Below are positions 8,784 through 16,600 of a stretch of 64,000 bases of DNA, in pieces. Positions within the stretch are counted from its first letter, which is position 1. Every line of letters starts with the position of its first letter. Under the pieces are notes generated by a model. That model ran no database searches. It had not been told where the DNA came from and saw only the letters and a program-made list of their open reading frames with translations. A program made the translations under genes and the position numbers. The stretch lies in NCBI GenBank assembly GCA_024398815.1, contig JAKSIL010000010.1, positions 1-64,000 on the forward strand, written 5' to 3'. Source of the DNA: Fibrobacter sp. (GTDB lineage: Bacteria; Fibrobacterota; Fibrobacteria; Fibrobacterales; Fibrobacteraceae).

Positions 8784-9782
8784 TTATTCAAGGTCTGTCA
8801 CGCATCGAACATAGAGACCTTTCTGCACGCTCTCGTCGGTTCTGTTGATGCTCTTGGCTTGGCGCCTGAATTCCCAGGAACGCCCAGTGTTCTTTGTGAC
8901 AGATGTCGCCGACCAGTAATGGCCCGTGTTGGCTTCGTCGCAGTACTCGTCCCAGTCTTTGCATCCGCCGACGCCAAGATTGTTCCAGTCGAGTTTGGCG
9001 CGGTCGCGCTGATAGTCTCTCCATTCGCCGTCGTCCGGAAGATGCCAGCCTTTAGGGCAGGCCTTCTTTGCTTCGGCGTAGGTGAAGAACCTTCCGTGTT
9101 TTTTGCAGAAGAGAGTGTCTTCCAAAAAGCATTGTTTGACATTTTGCAGACTGAATTTCAAGTTGGATTTCATCCACACCTTGTTGTCTCGCTGTTCGAC
9201 CTTGTATTTTTTCCCGTCGCGCGGGTCGGTCATCACCATGTCTTTTTTAGAAATGTTCTTTTCGGCGTAGAAGTCGCGTTCGCTTATGCAACGGATGGGA
9301 ACGAGGGCCGTAGGGGACATCTTGACGATTCTTGCGTTTCCTCTTTTCAAATCGAGCATCACGGCCATGTTTTCTGTGCCGGCAATCGCGAAGTAGGCGG
9401 CATCCTTGCCGCTAATCTTTTTCTTCTTGTCGGTACTGTTATAAAAACCGCGGGTCTTGCCGGCGAACGACCTGATGTTCGGCGTTTTTCGCGGTCCCAT
9501 GAACCTGTCCCTCATGATATCGTTCCATTCTTCTACGGAGGGAAGGCGGGTTCCTTCGGGGCATACCTTTTCCCACTCTTCGCGAGGGAAGAAACTGGTC
9601 TTGGACTTGTCGGTATATGCAGCACTCTTGCTGTATTTCAAGTTGTCGGCGAACCAGTTGTACTTGCCGCTGGCAATTGTTTCGTATTTGCGTAAATCAC
9701 GAGAATCGACAACTGTCGCCGCAGTTGACACACCCAAAAACACGGATAAGGCCACAGCCAATCGGCCCACAAAACTGAACAT
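8784..9782 (-). CDS. Secreted protein with two FISUMP domains
   Basis: A 332-residue protein with a signal peptide ending near VSTAA. Two FISUMP domains are visible. The first has WFADNLKYS and CPEGTRLPSVEEW. The second starts at DPRDGKKYKV and has WMKSNLKFS, CPKGWHLPDDGEW, GHYWSAT and the closing LYVRCVTD. FISUMP is the major paralogous family of Fibrobacter and related groups; its role is unknown, but the proteins are exported and presumed surface-exposed. ATG 9782 has GAGG 6 bases upstream and is preferred to a TTG at 9800. The first copy is the more degenerate. Confidence 0.85.
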   Translation of the reverse strand: MFSFVGRLAVALSVFLGVSTAATVVDSRDLRKYETIASGKYNWFADNLKYSKSAAYTDKSKTSFFPREEWEKVCPEGTRLPSVEEWNDIMRDRFMGPRKTPNIRSFAGKTRGFYNSTDKKKKISGKDAAYFAIAGTENMAVMLDLKRGNARIVKMSPTALVPIRCISERDFYAEKNISKKDMVMTDPRDGKKYKVEQRDNKVWMKSNLKFSLQNVKQCFLEDTLFCKKHGRFFTYAEAKKACPKGWHLPDDGEWRDYQRDRAKLDWNNLGVGGCKDWDEYCDEANTGHYWSATSVTKNTGRSWEFRRQAKSINRTDESVQKGLYVRCVTDLE

Positions 9783-9837
9783 CCACGCCTCACAGGACAA
9801 ATGAAATCTTTATCTCAATATATACCATAAACAAGGA

Positions 9838-9878
9838 CAACGAAAACGCCCCGGTGACTTTTTTTAAAAGCCGGGGCT
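9838..9878 (-). terminator. Intrinsic terminator after the CvfB-like gene
   Basis: A 7-bp GC-rich stem (9848-9854 with 9871-9877) followed, on the minus strand, by GTTTTCG. The loop is long (16 bases). Confidence 0.6.
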
Positions 9879-9917
9879 TGTCGATAGTACAAGTTGGAAT
9901 ATACGTATAAATGACGG

Positions 9918-10751
9918 TTATCTTGTAGCGCTGAACCCGTCGTCGGAAAGCTGGATTTTGCCTTCGCGGTAGAGCGTGCCCAAAAGTTTCTTGAAGGTCT
10001 TCTTCGACATGCCGAAGACTTCGCGGATGGTGTCCGGGTCGGTGTGGTCGCCGTAGGGGAGGAATCCGCCCGCTTCTTCGAGTTTGTGCATGATGGCAGA
10101 CGGGCTGTCGCTCTTCATGAGGCCTTTGTAGCCCACGGGAGTGAGGTTCAGCGTAATCTTTCCGTCGCTTGTGAATCGCTGGATGTAACCAGGCATTGTG
10201 TCGCCGATGTAGATGCGTTCCATGCCGCGAGTAAGCATCAGGCGCCCGGTGTAGCGGTAGTCCACCAGAAAGTCCACGTAATCCGGGGTCACTTCGTAGG
10301 CGGCGAGGTTCACGCGCTGGCCCACGTGGAGTTCGCTCGTATCCATGTCCAAAAAACTCTTGATTTTTTCGGTCGCGACGAGGCGCCCGCTCAGTTCGTC
10401 TTCGAGGACGTACACGACGCATTTGTCGCCCTTCTGCAAGTCGCCGAGCTGCTGCTTGTAGGGGAGGAAAAGGTCCTTGTTTAACCCCCAGTCCAGAAAG
10501 GCGCCAACGCGGTTTACTTCTTTCACGGTGAGCACGGCGAATTCGCCCGCCTGCACGTATGGCTTTTGCAGCGTGGCGATGGGGCGGTCCTCGGAATCCA
10601 TGTACACGAATACGTCCAGGATTTCGTCTTCCTGCAGTTCGAAGTTGTCGCTACCGGGGAGCAGTACGCGTCCGCCCGTTTCCAGTTCCAGGTAGTAGCC
10701 CTGCGGCATGATGGCGTCGACGCGCGCGCGGTTGAATTTTCCAAGTTCCAT
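9918..10751 (-). CDS. S1-like RNA-binding protein, CvfB/YitL family
   Basis: 277 residues. It has three consecutive S1-like OB-fold domains (around residues 1-60, 62-130 and 135-210; note VNRVGAFLDWGLNKDLFLPY) and a C-terminal winged helix (VFGMSKKTFKKLLGTLYREGKI). This is the layout of CvfB (YitL), a cytoplasmic RNA-binding regulator first described in Staphylococcus as a virulence factor. ATG 10751 has GGAAGG at a good distance and gives the family's usual N-terminus; an upstream start at 10784 is less likely. Its RNA targets here are unknown. Confidence 0.85.
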   Translation of the reverse strand: MELGKFNRARVDAIMPQGYYLELETGGRVLLPGSDNFELQEDEILDVFVYMDSEDRPIATLQKPYVQAGEFAVLTVKEVNRVGAFLDWGLNKDLFLPYKQQLGDLQKGDKCVVYVLEDELSGRLVATEKIKSFLDMDTSELHVGQRVNLAAYEVTPDYVDFLVDYRYTGRLMLTRGMERIYIGDTMPGYIQRFTSDGKITLNLTPVGYKGLMKSDSPSAIMHKLEEAGGFLPYGDHTDPDTIREVFGMSKKTFKKLLGTLYREGKIQLSDDGFSATR

Positions 10752-10850
10752 AAAGACCTTCCGTTCAAGTGCTTCCGCGGACATCCGCGGCTAGCATAAA
10801 TATAGAATTTTGAATTGTGAATTACGAATTATAAAAGAACATTTGGAGGC

Positions 10851-10880
10851 GAAGAAAAGCCCAGCTTATGCCAGGCTTTC
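10851..10880 (-). terminator. Intrinsic terminator after the Rpn-family gene
   Basis: An imperfect hairpin (AAAGCC/GGCTTT arms at 10856-10861 and 10874-10879) followed on the minus strand by TTTTCTTC. Confidence 0.6.
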
Positions 10881-10909
10881 GATGGTTGTGTAGCAAGAAA
10901 ATCGCGGAA

Positions 10910-11983
10910 TTAGCCTTTTTGCGCGAGGGCCGCTTCTAATTCACGAATACGGTCATCCTTGGCAGCGATTTCAGCGGCAAGTCTTTCGCGCTCTTCCTTG
11001 CGGCCTTCCGCACGACCTTCTGCGCGGCCTTCTGCTCGGCCTTCCTCCTTGCCGTCGACGAAGGCCATGGCGAGTCTGCCGATCTGTTCTTCAACGCTCA
11101 TTCTGCAAGTCACCTGTGCCTCCTTTGTTTCGCTGTCAGTTTCGTTTATGCGTATTCTCGCGACCGCGTCGTCCAACGCGGCATCGCCGAACTTTGGGAG
11201 TTCCTCCTTCGCGGAGCCTGCGTTTTTCAGCAGGTAGAGCCACCTGTCCTCGTCGTTTTCGAGTTCCTCGAAGCTTTTGTTGAACTTCCCTAGGTCTATC
11301 AAAATATACTTAATCTTTTCGCAGACGGGTAGGGGCGAGCCGTTTTTGACTTCGGTGTCGCTGTACACGTGCCACGAGTCGTGGTAGTTTTGCGCCTTCT
11401 TGCCTGCCTCGGCGCTAGTGTCCTCCGGGTTGATGCTGAAGTCGCAGATCCATATCGCGAATGTGTACGGGATGTCGTAGCGGAACCGTTCGCGCATGGC
11501 ACGGTCCCTGGCACTGTTGGACGGGTATTTTGCGGTGACGGCCTGGTCGTACTCCTTCTTCGCGACGCAGACGAACGCGCTCTCCTGCAGCAGAATGCGT
11601 TCCTTGATGAATGTCAGCGGCACCTTCTGCATCTCTACATCCACATGCGTACCGTTGTCGGTCTTCGCGCGGATGTCCATGCGCAATTGCATGTGCTCCG
11701 GGGTGTAGAGGTTCATTTCGACGTTCGAGAAAAGGAGGCTCTCGACGCTGGCAATTTTCATGGGCGCGAGCACCCCGTTCAAGAAACTCCTGAGGGAGTC
11801 CTTCGTTCCGAGCAGTTTTTTGAAGCCGGCGTCGAAACGCGGGTCGAGGTACCTGGCCGAGTTGACTTCCTCGCGGATTTGCGCCCTGCGGGCGTCGAGT
11901 TCAGACTGGGAGATGCCCAGCGATACTGCGTAATTGTCAACCGCGGTTTCTTCTTTTACGGTTTTGTCTTGGGATTGTTTCAT
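10910..11983 (-). CDS. Rpn-family PD-(D/E)XK nuclease (recombination-promoting nuclease/putative transposase)
   Basis: 357 residues. The start of the domain DPRFDAGFKKLLG, the core LRMDIRAKTDNGTHVDVEMQ with Asp and the ExQ acidic motif, and RILLQESAFV are typical of the Rpn / PDDEXK_2 family, which has many copies in Fibrobacter and Bacteroidetes genomes. Members such as E. coli RpnA are DNA endonucleases that promote RecA-independent recombination. The C-terminus has four tandem EGRAEGR-like tetrapeptide repeats and then a Lys/Glu coiled coil, a region that often varies in copy number. No terminal inverted repeats were seen, so I do not call it a mobile element. Confidence 0.8.
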   Translation of the reverse strand: MKQSQDKTVKEETAVDNYAVSLGISQSELDARRAQIREEVNSARYLDPRFDAGFKKLLGTKDSLRSFLNGVLAPMKIASVESLLFSNVEMNLYTPEHMQLRMDIRAKTDNGTHVDVEMQKVPLTFIKERILLQESAFVCVAKKEYDQAVTAKYPSNSARDRAMRERFRYDIPYTFAIWICDFSINPEDTSAEAGKKAQNYHDSWHVYSDTEVKNGSPLPVCEKIKYILIDLGKFNKSFEELENDEDRWLYLLKNAGSAKEELPKFGDAALDDAVARIRINETDSETKEAQVTCRMSVEEQIGRLAMAFVDGKEEGRAEGRAEGRAEGRKEERERLAAEIAAKDDRIRELEAALAQKG

Positions 11984-12172
11984 TTATAACCCATTTCGAT
12001 AGATGTTGCAGGTGCGGCGCGCACCCGGCGGCAGGGGGCTTTCGCGAACATGTCGCGGCCCCTTACAACCTATAAGACGGATTTTTGGGGAAAATTGTGC
12101 CGTAAAATGTTGTTTACGCGGATTTGACGATGGAATTGTAGATGGTGTTTAGAATTTTAGGGGGTAGGATTT

Positions 12173-12295
12173 TTAGGGGGCTAGGGTGATAATGGCGGCG
12201 GCATCCATCATCAGGCGCGGCTCGAGAGACTCGATTTTGAAGTTGTTACGGTTTTTCTTGACAGATTTCTTGTTATTCTTGTTGAATTTGGACAT
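12173..12295 (-). CDS. 40-codon ORF with LEPR-XLL signature, possible remnant of a giant surface protein
   Basis: The minus strand reads from ATG 12295 through a Lys/Asn-rich start (MSKFNKNNKKSVKKNRNN) to FKIESLEPRLMMDAA, then AIITLAP and a stop at 12173. A basic N-terminus followed by LEPRxLxxAA is the hallmark of the LEPR-XLL motif that begins many very large repetitive exported proteins. Here nothing follows: all three minus frames close within about 100 bases. It is either a degraded gene or a genuine mini-protein. A weak GGGG stretch precedes the ATG. It lies 59 bases downstream of the FISUMP lipoprotein gene on the same strand. The rest of the 11984-12354 gap holds nothing I can identify except short TTTTAGGGGG repeats (12155-12181). 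Confidence 0.5.
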   Translation of the reverse strand: MSKFNKNNKKSVKKNRNNFKIESLEPRLMMDAAAIITLAP

Positions 12296-12354
12296 ATAAC
12301 CCCATCGGCTTTCCATGGGAAAGCCTTGTTAATTTGTTTAAAATTTTATTATGT

Positions 12355-13554
12355 TTAGTAGTTTTTTACACAGCGGACAGAAAGGGCGTGAATTTTACTT
12401 GCCCCCCACGATCGCGCAAAATCATTTTTTTCCACATATACTGCACGAGCAACAGCATCTTTACTATCGTGTTGTTGAGGAAGGTAAAAACCGGCAGACA
12501 CTTTAATTTGATCAAATTTATTCAGCTGCCAAAAACCACCTGGCAATATCGACAGGCCGTAGTAGTTATGGTTGCCGAACCCGGCGACAGGCGAACCTAT
12601 GACATTGGCGACACTGTGGGTGGATATTTCGCCTAAAATCACCCATATGTCCTCGTTCATGACATGCCAACCCTCGGGGCAAATCCCCTGATGTTGAAGA
12701 AAGTAAACATCACCATCAAATTCTTCATTTTCACTGCTATAATCGAACTTACTCGGGCACTTATCCGAACTGATGGAAACGGAGTCACAAACCGCCGGAA
12801 ATCCCATGGCGTTGCTCCAGGTGTAAAGCCCACCCCAGCCATTTTCGCAATACCACGGGTCGTCATCGTAGCAGTACTTGGTCGAATCGCCCTGTACCGT
12901 GCCACCGGCAACCATCTTGCCGTAGTTCAGGTTCTCCGCAAAAATCGTAACGGAATCAACACCTCTCATATGGTACCTATAGTCTATCGTAACTGTGCGG
13001 TACGTCTGGCCGTCACGCGGGTCGGTGAACTCGCCGTACTCGACATCCGGGTTGAACTGGTTCGTCATGTCGAAGTAGCTGCTGCTCGACTCGGCCTCGC
13101 TCGATGAGGAAAGTGGAACCCAATAGCCGTTCGTGCACATTTGGTCTTCACGAGTTTTCATTATTGTCCTAATTTCACCTTCATCTTCAGGAGAGCAAGG
13201 TTTCAAAGACGAACTGCTAACCGCTCCCGACGATGCCGCCCCGCTACTGCTAGATCCCCGGTCGGTGCCAGCGGCAACGCTCGAGCTTGACAGCCGGCCC
13301 TGAGACGAGCTCAGGGTGACATCCGCGGAGCTTGCGCCGTCGCTCGATTTTGCGGAGCTTCCCTTGCTCGAGGAGCTCTTCTTGGAAGTCTTCCCGCTGC
13401 TGGAGGCGGCGTCGAGGCCTTCGTCGTCGCTCGAGTTCACGGAAATTTCGTCGCTTGCGCCACTCCCGGAGTCGCCTCCGCAGGCGGTAAAGAACATGGT
13501 TGCCGCGAACAGGGCAAGGGCAAAAGGTAACAGTCGATTCATTTTTTTACTCAT
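12355..13554 (-). CDS. FISUMP-domain lipoprotein
   Basis: 399 residues. A lipoprotein signal peptide ends at FTAC with Cys25. It is followed by about 100 residues of Ser-rich linker (runs of SSSSK and SSS), typical of Fibrobacter surface proteins and probably a flexible or glycosylated spacer. From FTDPRDGQTYRTV onward comes one FISUMP domain with FAENLNYG, CPEGWHV and the closing SVRCVKNY. The protein is therefore anchored by lipid and displays the FISUMP domain away from the membrane. ATG 13554 or the internal ATG 13542 could start it. Confidence 0.85.
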   Translation of the reverse strand: MSKKMNRLLPFALALFAATMFFTACGGDSGSGASDEISVNSSDDEGLDAASSSGKTSKKSSSSKGSSAKSSDGASSADVTLSSSQGRLSSSSVAAGTDRGSSSSGAASSGAVSSSSLKPCSPEDEGEIRTIMKTREDQMCTNGYWVPLSSSSEAESSSSYFDMTNQFNPDVEYGEFTDPRDGQTYRTVTIDYRYHMRGVDSVTIFAENLNYGKMVAGGTVQGDSTKYCYDDDPWYCENGWGGLYTWSNAMGFPAVCDSVSISSDKCPSKFDYSSENEEFDGDVYFLQHQGICPEGWHVMNEDIWVILGEISTHSVANVIGSPVAGFGNHNYYGLSILPGGFWQLNKFDQIKVSAGFYLPQQHDSKDAVARAVYVEKNDFARSWGASKIHALSVRCVKNY

Positions 13555-13563
13555 GGTTGATTT

Positions 13564-14100
13564 CTATCCGAGCGGTAGTTCCTTGCACTTGCGGATGAAC
13601 CGGAGAGTTTCCTTTTCGCCCTTCTCGGCAAGCATCTTGAGCAGGTAAAGCAACTTTTGGTAGGTGCGTTCCGTCATTTTTTCGTGGGCGGTGCTTTTCG
13701 TGAGGTAAAGGAGAGGCGATTCCTGCGTGTAGTTCGCCTTGTTGTATGTTTTGGAGGCGGCCACGCGGTCGCAGAACATTTCCTTGATGTAGCGGTCGGG
13801 CATGTCCATCGGCACAATCTTCTTGGTGGCCATCTCGTAGTCGTACCAGAATTCGAAGTGGTGTTTGTTTCTGCCTTTGTGGTGCATCCAGGCGAGACTC
13901 ATTCCGGTGTCCCTGCGTTCGCCGTTGTTCGGCGATTCCTTTCCGCTATAATATTTGGCGCCCGGGATGAATTCCGTGGGGGAATACTTGGAAAGGTCGT
14001 GGAAAAGCCCCTGAAATCCGATTCCGGCCCTAAAACAGAGCCGCACGACCTCGTGACGGTGCTTTGTAATGGTGTAAAAATGTCGGAAAGGGTGAAACAT
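13564..14100 (-). CDS. DUF5662-family protein
   Basis: 178 residues, soluble, no signal peptide. The N-terminal [14 protein letters not shown] and the segment [13 protein letters not shown] resemble the DUF5662 family, where an HD-like His-Asp pair and further conserved His residues ([13 protein letters not shown]) suggest a metal site, possibly phosphohydrolase-like. The function is not established. Start is ATG 14100; the frame stays open far upstream, but that part is antisense to ilvC and has no family signal. It lies 9 bases after the start of the FISUMP gene, on the same strand, and diverges from ilvC. Confidence 0.7.
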   Translation of the reverse strand: MFHPFRHFYTITKHRHEVVRLCFRAGIGFQGLFHDLSKYSPTEFIPGAKYYSGKESPNNGERRDTGMSLAWMHHKGRNKHHFEFWYDYEMATKKIVPMDMPDRYIKEMFCDRVAASKTYNKANYTQESPLLYLTKSTAHEKMTERTYQKLLYLLKMLAEKGEKETLRFIRKCKELPLG

Positions 14101-14160
14101 GGCGTAAAATATAATTATATTTCCCTCCGGAACAATTTTTCTAAAAAGAGGTTCAAAATA

Positions 14161-15639
14161 ATGAATTATTTCAATTCTATTCCGATGCGTCGCCAACTCG
14201 AAGAAATTGGCCACTGCCGTTTCATGGAACATTCCGAATTCAGCCGCGGTGTTGAAGCCCTCAAGGGCAAGAAAATCGTCTTCGTTGGTTGCGGTGCACA
14301 GGGCCTTCACCAGGGTCTCGACCTCCGCGATAGCGGCCTCGACGTTTCTTACACCCTCCGCAAGGAAGCCATCGAACAGAAGCGCCAGTCCTGGAAGAAC
14401 GCTACGGAAAACGGCTTCAAGGTCGGTACCTATGAAGAAATGATTCCGGATGCAGACCTCGTTTGCAACCTCACACCGGATAAGCAGCACCACAACGTGA
14501 TTCCTGCCATCATGAAGCTCATGAAGAAGGGCGCCGCCCTCTCTTACAGCCATGGCTTCAACATCGTCGAAGAAGGCCAGGAAATCCGCAAGGACATCAC
14601 CGTGATCATGTGCGCCCCGAAGGGCCCGGGTTCCGAAGTCCGTAGCGAATACGTCCGTGGTTTCGGTATGCCGTGCCTTATCGCCGTGCACCCGGAAAAC
14701 GACCCCGAAGGCAAGGGCTGGGACTACGCCAAGGCTTACGCCGCTGGTCTCCATGCCGACCGTCCGGGCGTTCTCGAAAGCTCTTTCGTCGCCGAAGTGA
14801 AGTCTGACCTCATGGGTGAACAGACCATCCTCTGCGGTATGCTCCAGACCGGCACCATCCTTTGCTACGACAAGATGGTGAAGGAATTCGGCATTGAACC
14901 GGCATACGCCGTCAAGCTCCTCCAGTACGGCTGGGAAACCATTTCCGAAGCTTTGAAGCACGGTGGCATCACGAACATGATGGACCGCCTCAGCAATCCG
15001 GCCAAGATCCGCGCAACGGAACTCGCCGAAAAGATGAAGAAGATCATGCGTCCGCTCTACTGCGAACACCAGGACAACATCATCTCCGGCAAGTTCAGTA
15101 GCACCATGATGGTCGACTGGGAAGCCGGCGACAAGGATTTGCTCAAGTGGCGTGGCGAAACCGGCGAACTCGATTTCGAAAAGGTTGCCGCAACTGACAA
15201 GGTCATCACCGAACAGGAATACTTCGACCGTGGCGTTCTCATGACCGCTATGATCAAGGCCGGTGTGGAACTCGCATTCGAAACCATGTGCTCCGTTGGC
15301 ATCAAGCCGATGAGCGCCTACTACGAATCCCTCCACGAAACACCGCTCATTGCAAACCTCATCGCTCGCAAGAAGTTGTTCGAAATGAACCGCGTGATTT
15401 CCGATACCGCCGAATACGGTTGCTACCTGTTTGCCAACAAGTGTGTTCCTCTCCTCGCTGACTTCATGAAGAACGAAGTCAAGCCGGGTGACGTTGGTGC
15501 TATCTTCGGTGAAGGCCAGTCCACTGCCGTCGATAACGAAGAACTCATCAAGGTGAACAAGAACATCCGTAACCATCCGGTCGAAGAAGTGGGGGCATGG
15601 CTCCGTGACCGTATGAGCGGCATGACTCGCGTTGTCTAA
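14161..15639 (+). CDS. ilvC: Ketol-acid reductoisomerase, class II
   Basis: 492 residues, the length of the plant/E. coli-type class II enzyme rather than the ~330-residue class I. It converts acetolactate or acetohydroxybutyrate to the dihydroxy acids of valine, leucine and isoleucine synthesis, using NADPH and Mg2+. Visible are the nucleotide-binding [10 protein letters not shown] near residue 38, the early [10 protein letters not shown] typical of class II, and two knotted helical repeats. ATG 14161 begins exactly at the family N-terminus, with an A/G-rich upstream stretch. It stands alone, without other ilv genes, and diverges from the DUF5662 gene. Confidence 0.95.
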   Translation: MNYFNSIPMRRQLEEIGHCRFMEHSEFSRGVEALKGKKIVFVGCGAQGLHQGLDLRDSGLDVSYTLRKEAIEQKRQSWKNATENGFKVGTYEEMIPDADLVCNLTPDKQHHNVIPAIMKLMKKGAALSYSHGFNIVEEGQEIRKDITVIMCAPKGPGSEVRSEYVRGFGMPCLIAVHPENDPEGKGWDYAKAYAAGLHADRPGVLESSFVAEVKSDLMGEQTILCGMLQTGTILCYDKMVKEFGIEPAYAVKLLQYGWETISEALKHGGITNMMDRLSNPAKIRATELAEKMKKIMRPLYCEHQDNIISGKFSSTMMVDWEAGDKDLLKWRGETGELDFEKVAATDKVITEQEYFDRGVLMTAMIKAGVELAFETMCSVGIKPMSAYYESLHETPLIANLIARKKLFEMNRVISDTAEYGCYLFANKCVPLLADFMKNEVKPGDVGAIFGEGQSTAVDNEELIKVNKNIRNHPVEEVGAWLRDRMSGMTRVV

Positions 15640-15701
15640 TCTGCGCGATACGGCGTTGCTCGCCTCCTCACGTACGTTTTAGTACGCTACGGAGGCTCGC
15701 G

Positions 15702-15778
15702 CCTTGTCTCGCTTGATTATACTCGCGATTCACTTCGTTGACTTTTGTCTCGCTAGGTTCCGCTTAGCGAGATTTTTT
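15702..15778 (+). repeat. Direct repeat copy 1 ending in an intrinsic terminator
   Basis: A 77-base unit repeated at 16119-16195 with essentially one mismatch. Its end forms a hairpin with arms TCTCGCTA (15748-15755) and TAGCGAGA (15765-15772) plus six T, so it works as a plausible terminator for ilvC. Confidence 0.8.
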
Positions 15779-15831
15779 GTACGGCTTCGGGGTCTGCGGC
15801 CTTGCTATCCTCGCTTATACAACCTTATTAA

Positions 15832-15857
15832 AAGAGCAACCTTCGGGTTGCTTTTTT
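15832..15857 (+). terminator. Intrinsic terminator with UUCG tetraloop
   Basis: GCAACC (15836-15841), loop TTCG, GGTTGC (15846-15851), then six T. No gene lies directly upstream. Confidence 0.8.
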
Positions 15858-16118
15858 GCAATTGGCGTTGCTCGCCTCCTCACGTACGTCGTGAGCCGAA
15901 GCTTTCAAGCGTAAGCTGAAAGTGTAGGCGAGAGTGAGCGCCAGCCGGCATCCTGCTTAGGTGTGGGCGCTCACGTACATTTTAGTACGCTACTGAGGCT
16001 CGCGCTACTGAGGCTCTGCGCTTAAGCGCAGGAGGTTGGCTTTGCCAACTGTTCGTCGAAGGATGTCGTTGCCATGTTTTGTCAGGAACTTGTTCCTGCT
16101 ACAAAACATAGGTGAGGA

Positions 16119-16195
16119 CCTTGTCTCGCTTGATTATACTCGCGATTCACTTCGTTGACTTTTGTCTCGCTAGGTTCCACTTAGCGAGATTTTTT
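16119..16195 (+). repeat. Direct repeat copy 2 ending in an intrinsic terminator
   Basis: The second copy of the 77-base unit at 15702-15778. The loop carries an A where copy 1 has G; the stem TCTCGCTA/TAGCGAGA and the T-run are preserved. Confidence 0.8.
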
Positions 16196-16300
16196 TGTTT
16201 AACCATCGCGATGCGGCATCACATCGCGGCTCACGTACTTAGTACGCTACGCCGCGCTGTTCTTTGCCTCGCTAGCTTCTTGACAAATTCCAGTATTTGG

Positions 16301-16328
16301 AAAAAGGTTCTCGAATGAGAACCTTTTT
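16301..16328 (+). terminator. Intrinsic terminator
   Basis: AAAGGTTCTC, loop GAAT, GAGAACCTTT and a T-run. It is strong, but no gene precedes it closely. Confidence 0.8.
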
Positions 16329-16389
16329 TTGTTTGTTAAAAAAACTCTCGATCGGTTCTCCAACGCTCGTTCGTTCGACGAGAATTATA

Positions 16390-16417
16390 AAGGGCAGCTT
16401 TCGGGCTGCTTTTTTTT
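16390..16417 (+). terminator. Intrinsic terminator upstream of xynC
   Basis: GCAGC (16394-16398) pairs with GCTGC (16405-16409), followed by eight or more T. It insulates xynC from upstream transcription. Confidence 0.65.
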
Positions 16418-16600
16418 ATGGTTTCGCGTTGCTTATGCGTTTTTTTTTTGCCTTTTTTAAACGAAAAACGCGTTTTTTTGTGGTTTTTGTGTGTTGTTTG
16501 GCTTTACAACTGAAAAAAGTTTACATAGGGCAGGTTCCAATGATAAAGACATATATTATGGCGAGAGGGATGGTGTTCATCCCGGATTTAGGAGTGATAT

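Larger units (their letters stand above)
15640..16600. other. Gene-free, hairpin- and repeat-rich interval between ilvC and xynC
   Basis: Nearly 1 kb without a supportable gene. It holds two near-identical 77-base direct repeats ending in terminators, three further terminators, several copies of a CACGTAC...GTACG palindromic element (about 15669-15691, 15971-15992, 16231-16250), and compact hairpins such as GCGCTTAAGCGC (16018-16029), GTTGGCTTTGCCAAC (16035-16049) and a nested hairpin at 16074-16109 (ATGTTTTGT ... ACAAAACAT enclosing CAGGAA/TTCCTG). Short open frames here only reflect the repeats. The last ~180 bases (16420-16600) are the T-rich leader of xynC. Confidence 0.7.

Noticed and set aside
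10910..11983. Complete insertion sequence
   Set aside because: No terminal inverted repeats or target duplication were found around the Rpn-family gene.
13564..15576. A very long minus-strand open frame (670 codons) across ilvC
   Set aside because: Only the part up to 14100 resembles a protein family; the rest is antisense to ilvC and stays open because of codon bias.
15704..16318. Two similar short frames starting SRLIILAIHFVDFCLARF
   Set aside because: They translate the two copies of the 77-base terminator repeat; noncoding repeat DNA is the simpler reading.
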